This document shows, one piece after another, positions 11,487 through 19,737 of a stretch of DNA of 32,042 nucleotides (positions within the stretch are counted from its first letter, which is position 1; each line of letters begins with the position of its first letter). Source of the stretch: Sulfuritalea sp. Its GTDB lineage: Bacteria > Pseudomonadota > Gammaproteobacteria > Burkholderiales > Rhodocyclaceae. The notes below the pieces were generated by a model that saw nothing but the letters and a program-made list of their open reading frames with translations, made no database searches and had not been told where the DNA came from. Made by a program: the position numbers and the translations under genes. The DNA lies in contig JAUYSD010000107.1 of the NCBI GenBank assembly GCA_030696505.1, positions 1 through 32,042 of the forward strand, read 5' to 3'.

Positions 11487-13595
11487 ATGGGAGTTTCGCG
11501 GCAGGTCTTGCTGTTGGGAATCGCTTTGCTCTTCCTGCGCGGTGGTGCAGCGCAGGCGGCCGCCCATCTGACCCTGCAGGAGGTGGCGCAGAAGGTCGTG
11601 CTCAACAATCCCGAGGTTTTGTCGAAGTGGCATGCCTTCAAGTCGGCCGTCGGCGACGTCGATGTGGCGCGCGCCGGTTTCTATCCCAAGCTCGACTACA
11701 CCACCGGGGTGGGCAAGGAGACGTTGCGCCAGCCGGGCGCCGCCGATCGCGAATACAGCCGCAACGGCTATACGCTGACGCTGAACCAGATGCTGTACGA
11801 CGGCTTCGCCACGGCGAGCGACGTCAAGCGTCTGGACAAGGCGCGCCTGACGCGCTATTTCGAATTGCTCGATGCCGCGGAAATCGCCGCGTTGGAAGCG
11901 GGGCGCGCCTACTACGACGTCATGCGTTATCGCCTGCTGATGTACCTAGCCGAAAACAATTACGTCGAGCACCGCGCCAGCTATGAGCAACTGCTGCGCC
12001 GCGCGCAGGCGGGAGCAGGGCGGCGGGTCGATGTGGAACACGCCGCGAGCCGCCTGGCCCTGGCCGAATTGAACCTGAATACCGAGGCGGCCAATCTGCA
12101 CGACGTGATGGCGCGCTTCCTGCGCATGGTCGGCGAGGCGCCGCCGCCCGTGCTGTTCGGCCCGGCAGGCCTCGCCGCCGATTATCCCGTCAGCGAGCCG
12201 GAGGCCCTGCGCCTGGCTTTCCGTCAGAATCCCCAGCTGCGCGCCGCGGTGGAAAATGTCGAATCCGCGCAGCACGATATCGAATTGCGCCGCAGCGCGT
12301 TTCATCCCAAGCTCGATCTGCGCATGCGCAACGAGAGTATCGGCAACTACCAGGGCGTGACCGGAACGCGCCAGAACAACGTCGCCGAAGTGATCCTCAG
12401 CTACAACCTGTTCAACGGCGGCGCCGACATGGCGCGCCAGCGCATTTATGCCGAGCGCAAGAACCTGGCCCTGGACCTGCGCGAAAAATCCTGCCGCGAC
12501 CTGCGCCAGACCCTGTCGATCGCCTACAACGACGTGGTGCGCTTGAAAGCCCAGCTGTCCAACCTTGATCTGCAGGTCAGCTCGATCGAAAAGACGCGGG
12601 ACGCCTACAAGGCCCAGTTCAATATCGGGCAGCGCTCGCTGCTCGACTTGCTCGATACCGAGAACGAACTGCTCAACGCCCGTCGCACCGCCGTCAATGC
12701 CGACATGGATCTGGCGCTGGCCTATCTGCGCACCCAGGCGGGCATCGGGCGCCTGCTCGAATTTCTCGGTTTGAAGCGGATCGACGAGCAGGACAAGCCG
12801 GACCCCAATGAGCTGGCGACCATCGTCGAATCCGAGATCTGTCCGCCGCAAGCGCCGGGCAGCTATCTGGTCGATCTCGAAGCCCTCACGGCCAGGGCGT
12901 TGGCACTGATGGAGGCATCGCGGCCGGCCGCCGATACGGCCCCGGCCACCGTGCTCCCCGGCCCATCGAGCGCGGCGCCGCTGCCTTCCCCGGCGCCGGC
13001 ACCGGCGCCTGCGCCTTCCGCGGCGCCGGCGCCGACACCGCGTCCACCGGCCGTGTCGGCTGCCCTCAAACTGCCGACGCCACCTGTCTTGCCGTCCGCG
13101 CCCGTCGCCGCCGCCGTCGTGGCACCGGCGCCATCCTCCTCGGAGATGCCGCTCCTGGCGCTGGCTGTCGCCGACAGGCTGCCCGGCACTGCGCCCGCGC
13201 AGTCCCGGCAGGCGCAGCGCAAGCTGCTGGGCGAACGGGTACAGGCCTGGGCTGCCGCCTGGTCTGCCCAGACCTTTGCGGCCTATGCGGATTTCTACGC
13301 ACCGACATTCGTCCCGGCCGACGGATCGAGCCGCGACAGCTGGGCAAAGCAAAGGCAGCAGCGCCTGTCCCGACCGGCCCAGGTCGCGGTCGAGATCAGC
13401 AATTTCCGGCTCAAGGAAGTGACAAAGGACGTCGCGATTGCCGAATTCGAGCAGCACTACACTTCCGACAGCTACAGCGACAGAACCCGCAAGGTCCTCA
13501 AGTGGGTCAGGCAGGGCGGGCAATGGCTGATCCAGCAGGAAACCGCGCGCCCGCTCGCGGCGGGTGTCGCCAGTCGGCGAAAGGCGGAACAATGA
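11487..13595 (+). CDS. TolC-family outer-membrane secretion protein with C-terminal NTF2-like domain
   Basis: The product (702 residues from the ATG; a GTG at 11475 would add four) has a signal peptide ending near AAQA and a TolC-type outer membrane factor region of about 420 residues, with the usual two-fold repeat and motifs such as YNLFNGG and QFNIGQRSLLDLLDTENEL. This is the outer-membrane pore of a type I secretion system (LapE/TolC role). Unusually it continues into a proline/alanine linker (nt about 12916-13200) and a folded C-terminal domain (nt about 13220-13560) with WAAAWSAQTFAAYADFYAP and a VLKWVRQGGQWLIQQE ending, resembling the Cds6/NTF2-like domain of some L,D-transpeptidases. 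It overlaps the next gene by ATGA. The adhesin is the likely cargo. Confidence 0.88.
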   Translation: MGVSRQVLLLGIALLFLRGGAAQAAAHLTLQEVAQKVVLNNPEVLSKWHAFKSAVGDVDVARAGFYPKLDYTTGVGKETLRQPGAADREYSRNGYTLTLNQMLYDGFATASDVKRLDKARLTRYFELLDAAEIAALEAGRAYYDVMRYRLLMYLAENNYVEHRASYEQLLRRAQAGAGRRVDVEHAASRLALAELNLNTEAANLHDVMARFLRMVGEAPPPVLFGPAGLAADYPVSEPEALRLAFRQNPQLRAAVENVESAQHDIELRRSAFHPKLDLRMRNESIGNYQGVTGTRQNNVAEVILSYNLFNGGADMARQRIYAERKNLALDLREKSCRDLRQTLSIAYNDVVRLKAQLSNLDLQVSSIEKTRDAYKAQFNIGQRSLLDLLDTENELLNARRTAVNADMDLALAYLRTQAGIGRLLEFLGLKRIDEQDKPDPNELATIVESEICPPQAPGSYLVDLEALTARALALMEASRPAADTAPATVLPGPSSAAPLPSPAPAPAPAPSAAPAPTPRPPAVSAALKLPTPPVLPSAPVAAAVVAPAPSSSEMPLLALAVADRLPGTAPAQSRQAQRKLLGERVQAWAAAWSAQTFAAYADFYAPTFVPADGSSRDSWAKQRQQRLSRPAQVAVEISNFRLKEVTKDVAIAEFEQHYTSDSYSDRTRKVLKWVRQGGQWLIQQETARPLAAGVASRRKAEQ

Positions 13596-14488
13596 AACCC
13601 TGGGGACAACTGCTGTGCGGCCTGTGCGCGCTGCTGCTCGCCGCGCCCGCGGTGCTGGCACAGGGCGTGACCCGCCCCAGCCTGGACAAGATCCGCGAAT
13701 ACGGCGCCATCTACGTCGGCCATCGTGAAGCCTCGATTCCATTTTCCTACATGGTGGGCGGCGAAGCGATCGGCTACTCGATGGACCTGTGCGACCGCAT
13801 CGTCGAGGCGGTCAGGATCCGGCTGGGCGACCCGGCCCTGAAGGTGGTGCGGGTGCCGGTCACCAGTTCCTCGCGCCTGCTGATGCTGATGACCGGAGTC
13901 ATCGATCTCGAATGCGGTTCGACGACCAATACCAAGATACGCCAGCAGTCGGTGGCCTTCGGCCTCACCAGCTTCGTCTCCGGCGTCAAGGCCCTGACGC
14001 GCCGGGATACCGGCATCGAGCGCATCATCGACCTCAACGGCAAGGTGGTGGTGACCACGGCCGGAACCACCACCGAGCGCGTCGTCAGGACGGTGCTGGC
14101 GACGCGCAATGCCTCGGTGCGCGCGAAGACCGGCAAGGACCATCCGGATTCCCTGTCCATGGTGCTGTCGCGCCAGGCCGATGCCTTCGTGCTCGACGAT
14201 GCGCTGCTGGCCGGCCTGCTGGCAGTGTCGCCGGACGCCGCCAGGCTGAAGCTGCTGGAGGAAAACTTCGGTTTCGAACCCTACGGCATCGCCCTGCGCA
14301 AGGACGACCCGGAATTCAAGCAACTGGTGGATGACAGCCTGCGGGCAACGATGAAAAGCGGCGAATTGGAACGGATCTATACCAAGTGGTTCCTGTCGCC
14401 GATTCCGCCGAACAACGTCAATCTGCAGATTCCCATGAGCAACATGCTGCGGGAATTGCTGGCGAACCCCAACGACATCGGCATCTGA
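13592..14488 (+). CDS. Periplasmic amino-acid-binding protein (GltI-like, ABC family 3)
   Basis: This 298-residue solute-binding protein has a signal peptide of about 23 residues (cleavage after VLA) and the class 3 binding-protein fold typical of glutamate/aspartate receptors: RIREYG-like start (KIREYGAIYVGHREASIPFSY), GYSMDLCDRI, LECGSTTNT and the LNGKVVVTTAGTTTE hinge region. Length equals that of E. coli GltI. The ATG overlaps the TolC-like stop in ATGA and an AAGGCGG ribosome-binding site precedes it, so I prefer this start to the upstream in-frame one at 13502. No permease or ATPase gene follows. It may serve an uptake system encoded elsewhere, or act as a periplasmic sensor for the adhesin system; the second is inference. 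Confidence 0.88.
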   Translation: MKPWGQLLCGLCALLLAAPAVLAQGVTRPSLDKIREYGAIYVGHREASIPFSYMVGGEAIGYSMDLCDRIVEAVRIRLGDPALKVVRVPVTSSSRLLMLMTGVIDLECGSTTNTKIRQQSVAFGLTSFVSGVKALTRRDTGIERIIDLNGKVVVTTAGTTTERVVRTVLATRNASVRAKTGKDHPDSLSMVLSRQADAFVLDDALLAGLLAVSPDAARLKLLEENFGFEPYGIALRKDDPEFKQLVDDSLRATMKSGELERIYTKWFLSPIPPNNVNLQIPMSNMLRELLANPNDIGI

Positions 14489-14833
14489 GCTTGCCGCGCC
14501 GGGCCGCAGGCCTGCCGTGGGGTGGAGCGATCGCCTCTCAATCGTCTTTGCAGCCGTGACGCGTTCCCTAGGCGCACGTCCTCGCCGTGCCGTCAGCGGC
14601 AACTTTCAGGCGTGAGCAGCGGTTTCATTGCGCCCGCAGCCGTCATTGCCGCGACGGAAAAACTGCCATACGCGACAAGCGTCGACATCAAGAAAGCGCT
14701 CTTCGGGCATCGGCAGCCGACTTGTCAGATCGAAATTCAGCCCGGCAGCCCAAGAGATGTTCAGGTTCTCGACATCACGGGCAAGTCCCGGTCGGGCCCG
14801 GAAGTTCGGGTCGCGCCCAGCGCATTCCCGCTG
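14489..14833. other. 345-bp non-coding gap
   Basis: No convincing gene is visible in either strand. The gap carries one diverged copy of dispersed repeat A at 14583-14604. Frames open across it give proteins without recognisable motifs. No clear terminator with a T-run was found for either convergent neighbour. Confidence 0.6.
14583..14604 (-). repeat. Dispersed repeat A, copy 2 (diverged)
   Basis: The plus-strand sequence CGCCGTGCCGTCAGCGGCAA plus CT differs from the copy at 17283 at 2 of 22 positions. It sits in the gap between two convergent genes. Confidence 0.6.
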
Positions 14834-15331
14834 TCAGGGCAATTTATAGCTGCCGGTGACCCGGCGACAGCCCTGGAGGGTGCCCTGTCGCACCGGGGAC
14901 ATCGCGCCCAGCCGCTGGACGGTCGCGCTGCCGGTGATGCCATTGAACTTGCCTGTACCGCCCAGCATTTCCACCGTATAGGCTTGGGGCGTGGCGCTAT
15001 CGGCGACGTGGAACTTGTCGCCGCTGGCGTCCTGGAAGACGCAGTAGCCCTTGTGCCGGTACACGCCGGACCGCATCTCGAAAGTTCCGATGCACTCCAG
15101 ACTCATCGAGTCGAACGCCTTGGTCGCCGATTGCGTCCCGCCGGTGAGCTGGTAGGTTCCGTACCGGTCGGTGTCCGACGCGCTGATCACGTGGGCCGGG
15201 CCGCCGAAACAGAGCGTCTGCTCATAGGTGCCCTCCCGGGCCATGGGAGCAGGGTTCGCCGCTTGCGCAAAAGTGCTGGCTGCCGCCAGCAGCGCGAGCG
15301 CGGAAAGCGCACTTTTCTTCGTGTTTTTCAT
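14834..15331 (-). CDS. Small secreted barrel-like protein (allene oxide cyclase/dirigent-like)
   Basis: From the third of three consecutive ATGs the product is 165 residues; AGGAG lies 6 bases upstream of that ATG, which decides the start. A signal peptide of about 24 residues ends at FAQA. The mature protein is predicted beta-rich, with alternating strands and a GGTGKFNGITGSATVQ segment that resembles the allene-oxide-cyclase/dirigent barrel signature. Four cysteines (41, 80, 97, 155) could form two disulfides. Its function is unknown; periplasmic or exported location is likely. It diverges from the SARP-type regulator, which may control it. Confidence 0.75.
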   Translation of the reverse strand: MKNTKKSALSALALLAAASTFAQAANPAPMAREGTYEQTLCFGGPAHVISASDTDRYGTYQLTGGTQSATKAFDSMSLECIGTFEMRSGVYRHKGYCVFQDASGDKFHVADSATPQAYTVEMLGGTGKFNGITGSATVQRLGAMSPVRQGTLQGCRRVTGSYKLP

Positions 15332-15450
15332 CATCATCTCCTGGTTGTTGTCCCATTTGATTGAAGTCTGCCACCAGGGCATTCAGGCGCCGTGATTCGA
15401 GCGTGAGAAAAGCGTCACCAGACTTGCCTGACGCGCCAAATCGGGTCATG

Positions 15451-15460
15451 CTTTATAAAG
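15451..15460. promoter_or_regulatory. Palindromic TATA-like element in divergent gap
   Basis: CTTTATAAAG is a perfect 10-bp palindrome 16 bp before the regulator start and could provide a -10 element in either direction. No convincing -35 at standard spacing was found. A three-codon ATG AAA AAA TGA frame lies at 15468-15479 immediately before the regulator start. Confidence 0.3.
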
Positions 15461-15475
15461 CGCCTCCATGAAAAA

Positions 15476-17071
15476 ATGAAAAACATTGGCATGCGGGCTT
15501 CCGCCCTGCGACTGCTGGGTGACTTCTCCCTCGAGACACCGTTCTCGGGCGGGCCGGTTCGCGTCGGGCGCAAGGCGCAGGCGCTCCTGGCCCTGGCGGC
15601 GATGCACGGAGCCGCCGGTGCCAGCCGCAGCCGGCTCGTCGCGCTGCTGTGGCCCGACCACAGCGACGAAGACGCACGCAGCGCCTTGCGCCAGTGCCTG
15701 CACGTCCTGCGCCGCGTGCTGGGCACCGCCGCCGACGGGCTGGACTGCGAGGGCGACCACATCGTGCTGCGAGAGACGGCCTTCGATGTGGACGTTCGCC
15801 GTTTCGAGGCTCTGGCCGGCCGCACCGACCTGGCGTCGATGCAGGCGGCTGCCGAGCTTTACCGCGGAGACTTCCTCGACGCGCTGGACGCTGGCGTGGA
15901 ATTCACGCCGTGGGCCGAGGCCGAGCGGCAACGGCTGCGGGACATCGCCCAGGGCCTGCTGGCCCGGATGAGCGACTGTGCCGACACGGTGGCAGCGTCC
16001 GAGGCGGTGGTCCGCTTCGCTTACCGCTTGCTCGCGAGCGATCCGTTGCACGAGGGCTGCTACCGCGCCTTGATGCGTTTGTATGCGCGCGCCGGATTGC
16101 GGGCCAAGGCGGTGCAGACCTGGGTCGAGTGCCGCCGGGTGCTCAGCCGAGAGCTCAGCGTGGAACCAAGCTCGCAGACACTGGCCCTGGTGGACGAGCT
16201 AAGGCTGTGCGCGGCACCGGTGCCAGGCGCCGCCCCGGCCGGCGCGCCTGCCTCGTTCGTGGCACCGGCGCGCCGGCCCGAGGACGCCGCCGTGGTGGAC
16301 TTGCTGTTGCGCGGCTGGCAGGACTTCACCCTCATGACGCCGCAAAGCATGGCCAGGGCCCGCGAGGCCTACGCTGCGGCCGTGGCGCTCGCACCCGGCA
16401 GCGCGGAGGCCGTCGCCAAGCTCGGATGGACACATTGGATGGACTCGATCAGTGGCTGGGTTCCGGATCCGTCGGCCAGTTTCGAAAAGGCGCACCAGTG
16501 CGCGACGCGTGCGATTGCCTGCGATCCTGACCACATGCTGCCCCATGCGCTGATGGGGAAGGTGCTGCTGTGGCGTATGGAGTACGAGGCCGCGCTCGAG
16601 CAACTGCAGAAGGCCGTGGAACTCGCGCCCGGGGCAGCGTATGCGCACTTCCATCTGGCCGATGCCGCAATGTGGTGCGGCCGCTGCGACGAGTCGCTCG
16701 CGCACGTCAACATTGCGCTGGCGCTGGATCCGAACGATCACGGAATGTTCCTCACGATCCGGGGCTACGCCTTATGGATGGTCGGTGAGCACCGCGGTGC
16801 CCAGGCGGCGTTTGCCAGCGCGATCACGCGCAACCCCGCTTACCTGTGGCCGCACAACGGCCTGGCTGCGGTTCATTACGAACTGGGCGACGTGCACTCG
16901 GCCCGTAACGCGGTTGCGACGGCATGCAGCCTCAATCGTCGGGTGAGCCTTTCCTTCGTGCGCAATGTGCTGCCGTTTCGCGTGGCAGCGCATCGCGAGC
17001 GACTATTGGCTGCCTGTGAGGGCGCCGGAATGCGATCGGACGAGGTGGCGATGGGTGATGCTGGCGTGTGA
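15476..17071 (+). CDS. SARP/BTAD-type transcriptional regulator with TPR repeats
   Basis: This 531-residue protein starts with an OmpR-like winged-helix DNA-binding region (about 8-95; LRLLGDFSLE, RKAQALLALAAMHG, SRLVALLWPD, ALRQCLHVLRRVLG) followed by a bacterial transcriptional activator domain (about 98-235; YRGDFLDAL, YRALMRLYARAG, ELSVEPSSQT). The C-terminal half (about 285-510) consists of tetratricopeptide-like helices, for example ALEQLQKAVELAPGAAYAHF. The class works as cytoplasmic activators that bind direct repeats. No nucleotide-binding or cyclase domain is present. There is no strong Shine-Dalgarno at 15476; an internal ATG at 15491 is an alternative start. It diverges from the small secreted protein gene, its most obvious target candidate. 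Confidence 0.85.
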   Translation: MKNIGMRASALRLLGDFSLETPFSGGPVRVGRKAQALLALAAMHGAAGASRSRLVALLWPDHSDEDARSALRQCLHVLRRVLGTAADGLDCEGDHIVLRETAFDVDVRRFEALAGRTDLASMQAAAELYRGDFLDALDAGVEFTPWAEAERQRLRDIAQGLLARMSDCADTVAASEAVVRFAYRLLASDPLHEGCYRALMRLYARAGLRAKAVQTWVECRRVLSRELSVEPSSQTLALVDELRLCAAPVPGAAPAGAPASFVAPARRPEDAAVVDLLLRGWQDFTLMTPQSMARAREAYAAAVALAPGSAEAVAKLGWTHWMDSISGWVPDPSASFEKAHQCATRAIACDPDHMLPHALMGKVLLWRMEYEAALEQLQKAVELAPGAAYAHFHLADAAMWCGRCDESLAHVNIALALDPNDHGMFLTIRGYALWMVGEHRGAQAAFASAITRNPAYLWPHNGLAAVHYELGDVHSARNAVATACSLNRRVSLSFVRNVLPFRVAAHRERLLAACEGAGMRSDEVAMGDAGV

Positions 17072-17282
17072 GCGACCCAGCTAGCAGCCATCGGGATTGA
17101 ATACGTCATGGGATGCCTTGGGGTCGGTAGCGCCCACTCGGACTCTGAACTGCCTGAACCCTCCCGCATCGTCGTGTCCGGACTGATCGCGGCCGCTCGG
17201 GATTCACAGATCCATGAGTGCTTTGTGACCGTTGTCTGGGGCGGCTTCAGGCTTCGACGCAGGGCAGTCACCGGCCGCGTGC

Positions 17283-17308
17283 CGCCGTGCCGCCAGCGCC
17301 AACTCTTG
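17283..17308 (-). repeat. Dispersed repeat A, copy 3
   Basis: The reverse complement starts CAAGAGTTGGCGCTGGCG and matches the copy at 25636-25661 at 25 of 26 positions. It lies in the 257-bp gap between the regulator and the AsmA-like gene, which otherwise shows nothing recognisable. Confidence 0.75.
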
Positions 17309-17328
17309 CGGCCGGGTGTCGGCTACCC

Positions 17329-18693
17329 CTATCGCTTTGATGTCTGCTTTGGCGTCTGCGCCGGCTTCGAGTCGAACAGGCCTTCGGCCCAGCCGCCAAC
17401 CTTTGCACCCACCGAGGTGCCGAAGCCGGGGCCCATGATGGCGGTGCCGACCGCCGCGCCGGCCATGCTTGCGCCGGTCGGATAGAGCAGGGGCGAGCCG
17501 AGCGTGCCGCCGACGTTGAGCGGCACCCTGGCGCTGGTGCCCACCGCCTTGACCTCGGCATTGATGCGCCCCGACAGCGCCTTTTCGGGTGTGATGCTGA
17601 CCCTGCCGTCGGCAGCCAGCACGCCCGAGGCGATTTTCAGCTGCGTGAAGTGGCGGCTGCCCTGCGCGATCCGCAGATGCCCGGACAAGTGCTCGAAACG
17701 CGTTTCGCCGCCGCTGCTGCCCTGCTTGATCAGGCGCGTCGCGGCCTGCTGGATATCGACGCCATGGAGCACGCCGTCGCGCACCCTGAAATCGCTTTCC
17801 AGGCGCAAGGCATGCGCCAGTTGGCCGGCGGCGGGCGCCGCGGCGGAGAAGGTCGGCTTCGCATTGAGCCTGCCGCTGACGCGGGCGCCCGGCGAAAGCA
17901 TGGCGGCGACCTGGCGCAGCTCCAGCTCATCGATGTCGAGAGCGCCGTTCACGCGCAGGCCTTTTTGCCAGTCGACGCTCATCTTGCCGGTGACCGTGCC
18001 GCCATACAGGCGCGCGCTGATGGCATCCAGCCGCAAGTCCGTGCGGCTGGCCACGCCCTTGATCTCCAGTTCGTCGAACAGCAGCGCCGGTGCGGCCGGC
18101 AGGGTCCAGGCGCGGGCGCCGACGTCGATCAGGTAGTTCGCGCCGTCGGGCTTGATCAGCGCCTTGAGCTTGCCATCGCGGGTGCTCACCGTCGCGTCGG
18201 CGGGTCTGCCTGCGTCGTCCAGTGCCAGTTGCGCATCGAAGGGGCCGAAGTCGGTCTTGTCGAGCCGGAGCACCGCGTTGTCGATGCGGATGCGCAGCAC
18301 GCGCAGCGTCGCTGCCTGGGGCGGCTGCGCGGGGTCGGCCTTGGCCAGGGCCAGCAGCGCGTCGATCGCCTTGCGCGTCACTACCGGGGAATCGATCGCT
18401 ATGCTGTCGATGACCCGGGTCGATTGCAGCAAGGACAGCAGCGCCGGAGTCACGCTCACGCTTCCCAGCCTGAAGTCATCGCCGGTGCCGATCGCGATGC
18501 CGCCGATCGTGACGTGCGGAACCGGCAGCGCCGCAAAGCGGATGCTCTCGATCGACACCGGCTGCCTGAGCCTGGCCGAGGCTGCCGCTTCGAGGCGCGG
18601 GATGTAGTCGTCGAGCGAGATGAAAAACGGCACTGCCGCTGCCAGTGCGATCAGCACCGCCAGGGCGAGCAGGGTGCGCTTGAGCCATGTCAT
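17329..18693 (-). CDS. AsmA-family inner-membrane/periplasmic protein
   Basis: The 454-residue product has one N-terminal membrane segment (about 5-24) followed by an AsmA-type start (FFISLDDYIPRLEAAASARL) and long beta-rich repeats typical of this bridge-like lipid-transfer superfamily. The later part (VQARLYGGTVTG-like SARLYGGTVTGKMSVDW; FEHLSGHLRIAQG) matches AsmA C-terminal regions. It ends with a glycine-rich stretch (MAGAAVGTAIMGPGFGTSVG) resembling a glycine zipper, then a charged tail. The protein is shorter than E. coli AsmA (about 617 residues). It probably takes part in outer-membrane lipid homeostasis; the cargo is unknown. It follows the CAP-domain gene in the same direction after 113 bp. 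Confidence 0.85.
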   Translation of the reverse strand: MTWLKRTLLALAVLIALAAAVPFFISLDDYIPRLEAAASARLRQPVSIESIRFAALPVPHVTIGGIAIGTGDDFRLGSVSVTPALLSLLQSTRVIDSIAIDSPVVTRKAIDALLALAKADPAQPPQAATLRVLRIRIDNAVLRLDKTDFGPFDAQLALDDAGRPADATVSTRDGKLKALIKPDGANYLIDVGARAWTLPAAPALLFDELEIKGVASRTDLRLDAISARLYGGTVTGKMSVDWQKGLRVNGALDIDELELRQVAAMLSPGARVSGRLNAKPTFSAAAPAAGQLAHALRLESDFRVRDGVLHGVDIQQAATRLIKQGSSGGETRFEHLSGHLRIAQGSRHFTQLKIASGVLAADGRVSITPEKALSGRINAEVKAVGTSARVPLNVGGTLGSPLLYPTGASMAGAAVGTAIMGPGFGTSVGAKVGGWAEGLFDSKPAQTPKQTSKR

Positions 18694-18806
18694 ATCGATT
18701 GCCGTCGCTCGGATTCGTTGATGAAGTACCTGGCATTATTGCAGAGCCGGCGCGATCTTCGCCGCCGCGCCGCAGACGCCGCCCGCTGCCCGGCGTATCC
18801 CCTGGC

Positions 18807-19637
18807 TCAGCGCGGCGTGCCGAACTCCAGCGTCCAGTACACGCCCATCTTGCTCCTGCGATTCACCGCGACGGCGACGCCCATTTCGGTGAATGCCGGA
18901 TTCATCAGGTTGGCGCAATGCCCGGGGCTCTCTATCCAGCCTGCCACGGCATCTTCGGGCCGGGTCTGGCCGCCCGCGATGTTTTCGCCCATGGCGCGGT
19001 AGCGGTAGCCCGCGCGCTCGACGCGCTGCGCTGCGGTGGAGCCGTCGCGCCCGTCGTGGCTGATGAAGTCGAGCCGCGCCATGTTGTCGGAATGGCGTTG
19101 CGCGGCCTTTGCCAGCGTCTGGTTCCAGCGCAGCGGCGCTGCCGCCTCGAAGGCCGTGTTGCCGCAGTGGCGCCGCGTGTCGCGCGCCTGATTGATCAGG
19201 TCGAGCACGCGCGCTCCGGCGTCCTCGTCCAGCGCCGCCGCGGGCGCAAACGGCGCCGCGAGCACGATCCAGACCTGGCGCGCATCCTGGTAAATGCCGA
19301 TGTCGGTCAGCGCGGCATCCTGCCATTTCTCGCAGTAGTCCGGTCTTGCCAGCAGCCCCTTCATTTTTGCGGCGATACCCTTGCCGCCGAATTTTACGGA
19401 TTTGGCCCGCGTCGCCCGATAGCGGGCCGCCTCCAGGCTGTGTTCCAGTTCGCTGCCGCGCGCCAGATCGCGCCCGACGCGGTCCAGCGCCGCCTGCCGT
19501 TTGAGCGGCGCCAGGCCTTTCGCCTCGCAACTGCCCTCACCCTGGCGCAAGCGGTTGATCGTGCGATAAACATCGCTCGCCGCCGCATCGAAAGCGACGG
19601 CCAGCAACAGCAGACAGGAAAGGACAGGCAGGCGCAT
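18807..19637 (-). CDS. Secreted CAP/SCP-domain protein with degenerate N-terminal CAP-like half
   Basis: From ATG 19637 the product is 276 residues with a signal peptide of about 20. The C-terminal half (about 140-276) is a clear CAP domain: LINQARDTRRHCG, LRWNQTLAKAAQRHSDNMA with His182, MGENIAGG with Glu218, and ESPGHCANLMNP with His240, so the usual His/Glu cavity is preserved. The N-terminal half (about 22-130) has the same order of elements in weak form (YRTINRLRQGEGSC, LDRVGRDLARG, TDIGIYQDARQVWIVLAAPF) but lacks the GENI and SPGH motifs. Bacterial CAP proteins of this type are secreted or envelope proteins with poorly known function. The upstream in-frame ATG at 19676 would spoil the signal peptide. 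Confidence 0.85.
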   Translation of the reverse strand: MRLPVLSCLLLLAVAFDAAASDVYRTINRLRQGEGSCEAKGLAPLKRQAALDRVGRDLARGSELEHSLEAARYRATRAKSVKFGGKGIAAKMKGLLARPDYCEKWQDAALTDIGIYQDARQVWIVLAAPFAPAAALDEDAGARVLDLINQARDTRRHCGNTAFEAAAPLRWNQTLAKAAQRHSDNMARLDFISHDGRDGSTAAQRVERAGYRYRAMGENIAGGQTRPEDAVAGWIESPGHCANLMNPAFTEMGVAVAVNRRSKMGVYWTLEFGTPR

Positions 19638-19681
19638 GATCCGGGGCCGTGGAAGGCAGCAAGCTTCGGCACGCATTGTTT

Positions 19682-19729
19682 GGCGTATGGCCGCGCAGGG
19701 TCTGTGCGGCAGCAGACATACGCCGGACG
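19682..19729 (+). repeat. Dispersed repeat B, copy with hairpin
   Basis: TGTGCGGCAGC followed by AGACATACGC resembles the element at 29754-29792. GGCGTATG (19682-19689) pairs perfectly with CATACGCC (19717-19724), and GTCTG with CAGAC inside. It lies between the phosphofructokinase stop and the CAP gene start. Confidence 0.55.
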
Positions 19730-19737
19730 TTCGTCGC

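Noticed and set aside
14522-15364. Plus-strand frame across the 345-bp gap and the barrel protein
   Set aside because: It mainly mirrors the minus-strand secreted protein gene, which has a signal peptide and ribosome-binding site; no family was recognised for the plus frame.
15468-15479. Three-codon leader-like frame before the regulator
   Set aside because: ATG AAA AAA TGA has no ribosome-binding site and no attenuation-like structure was seen; likely chance.
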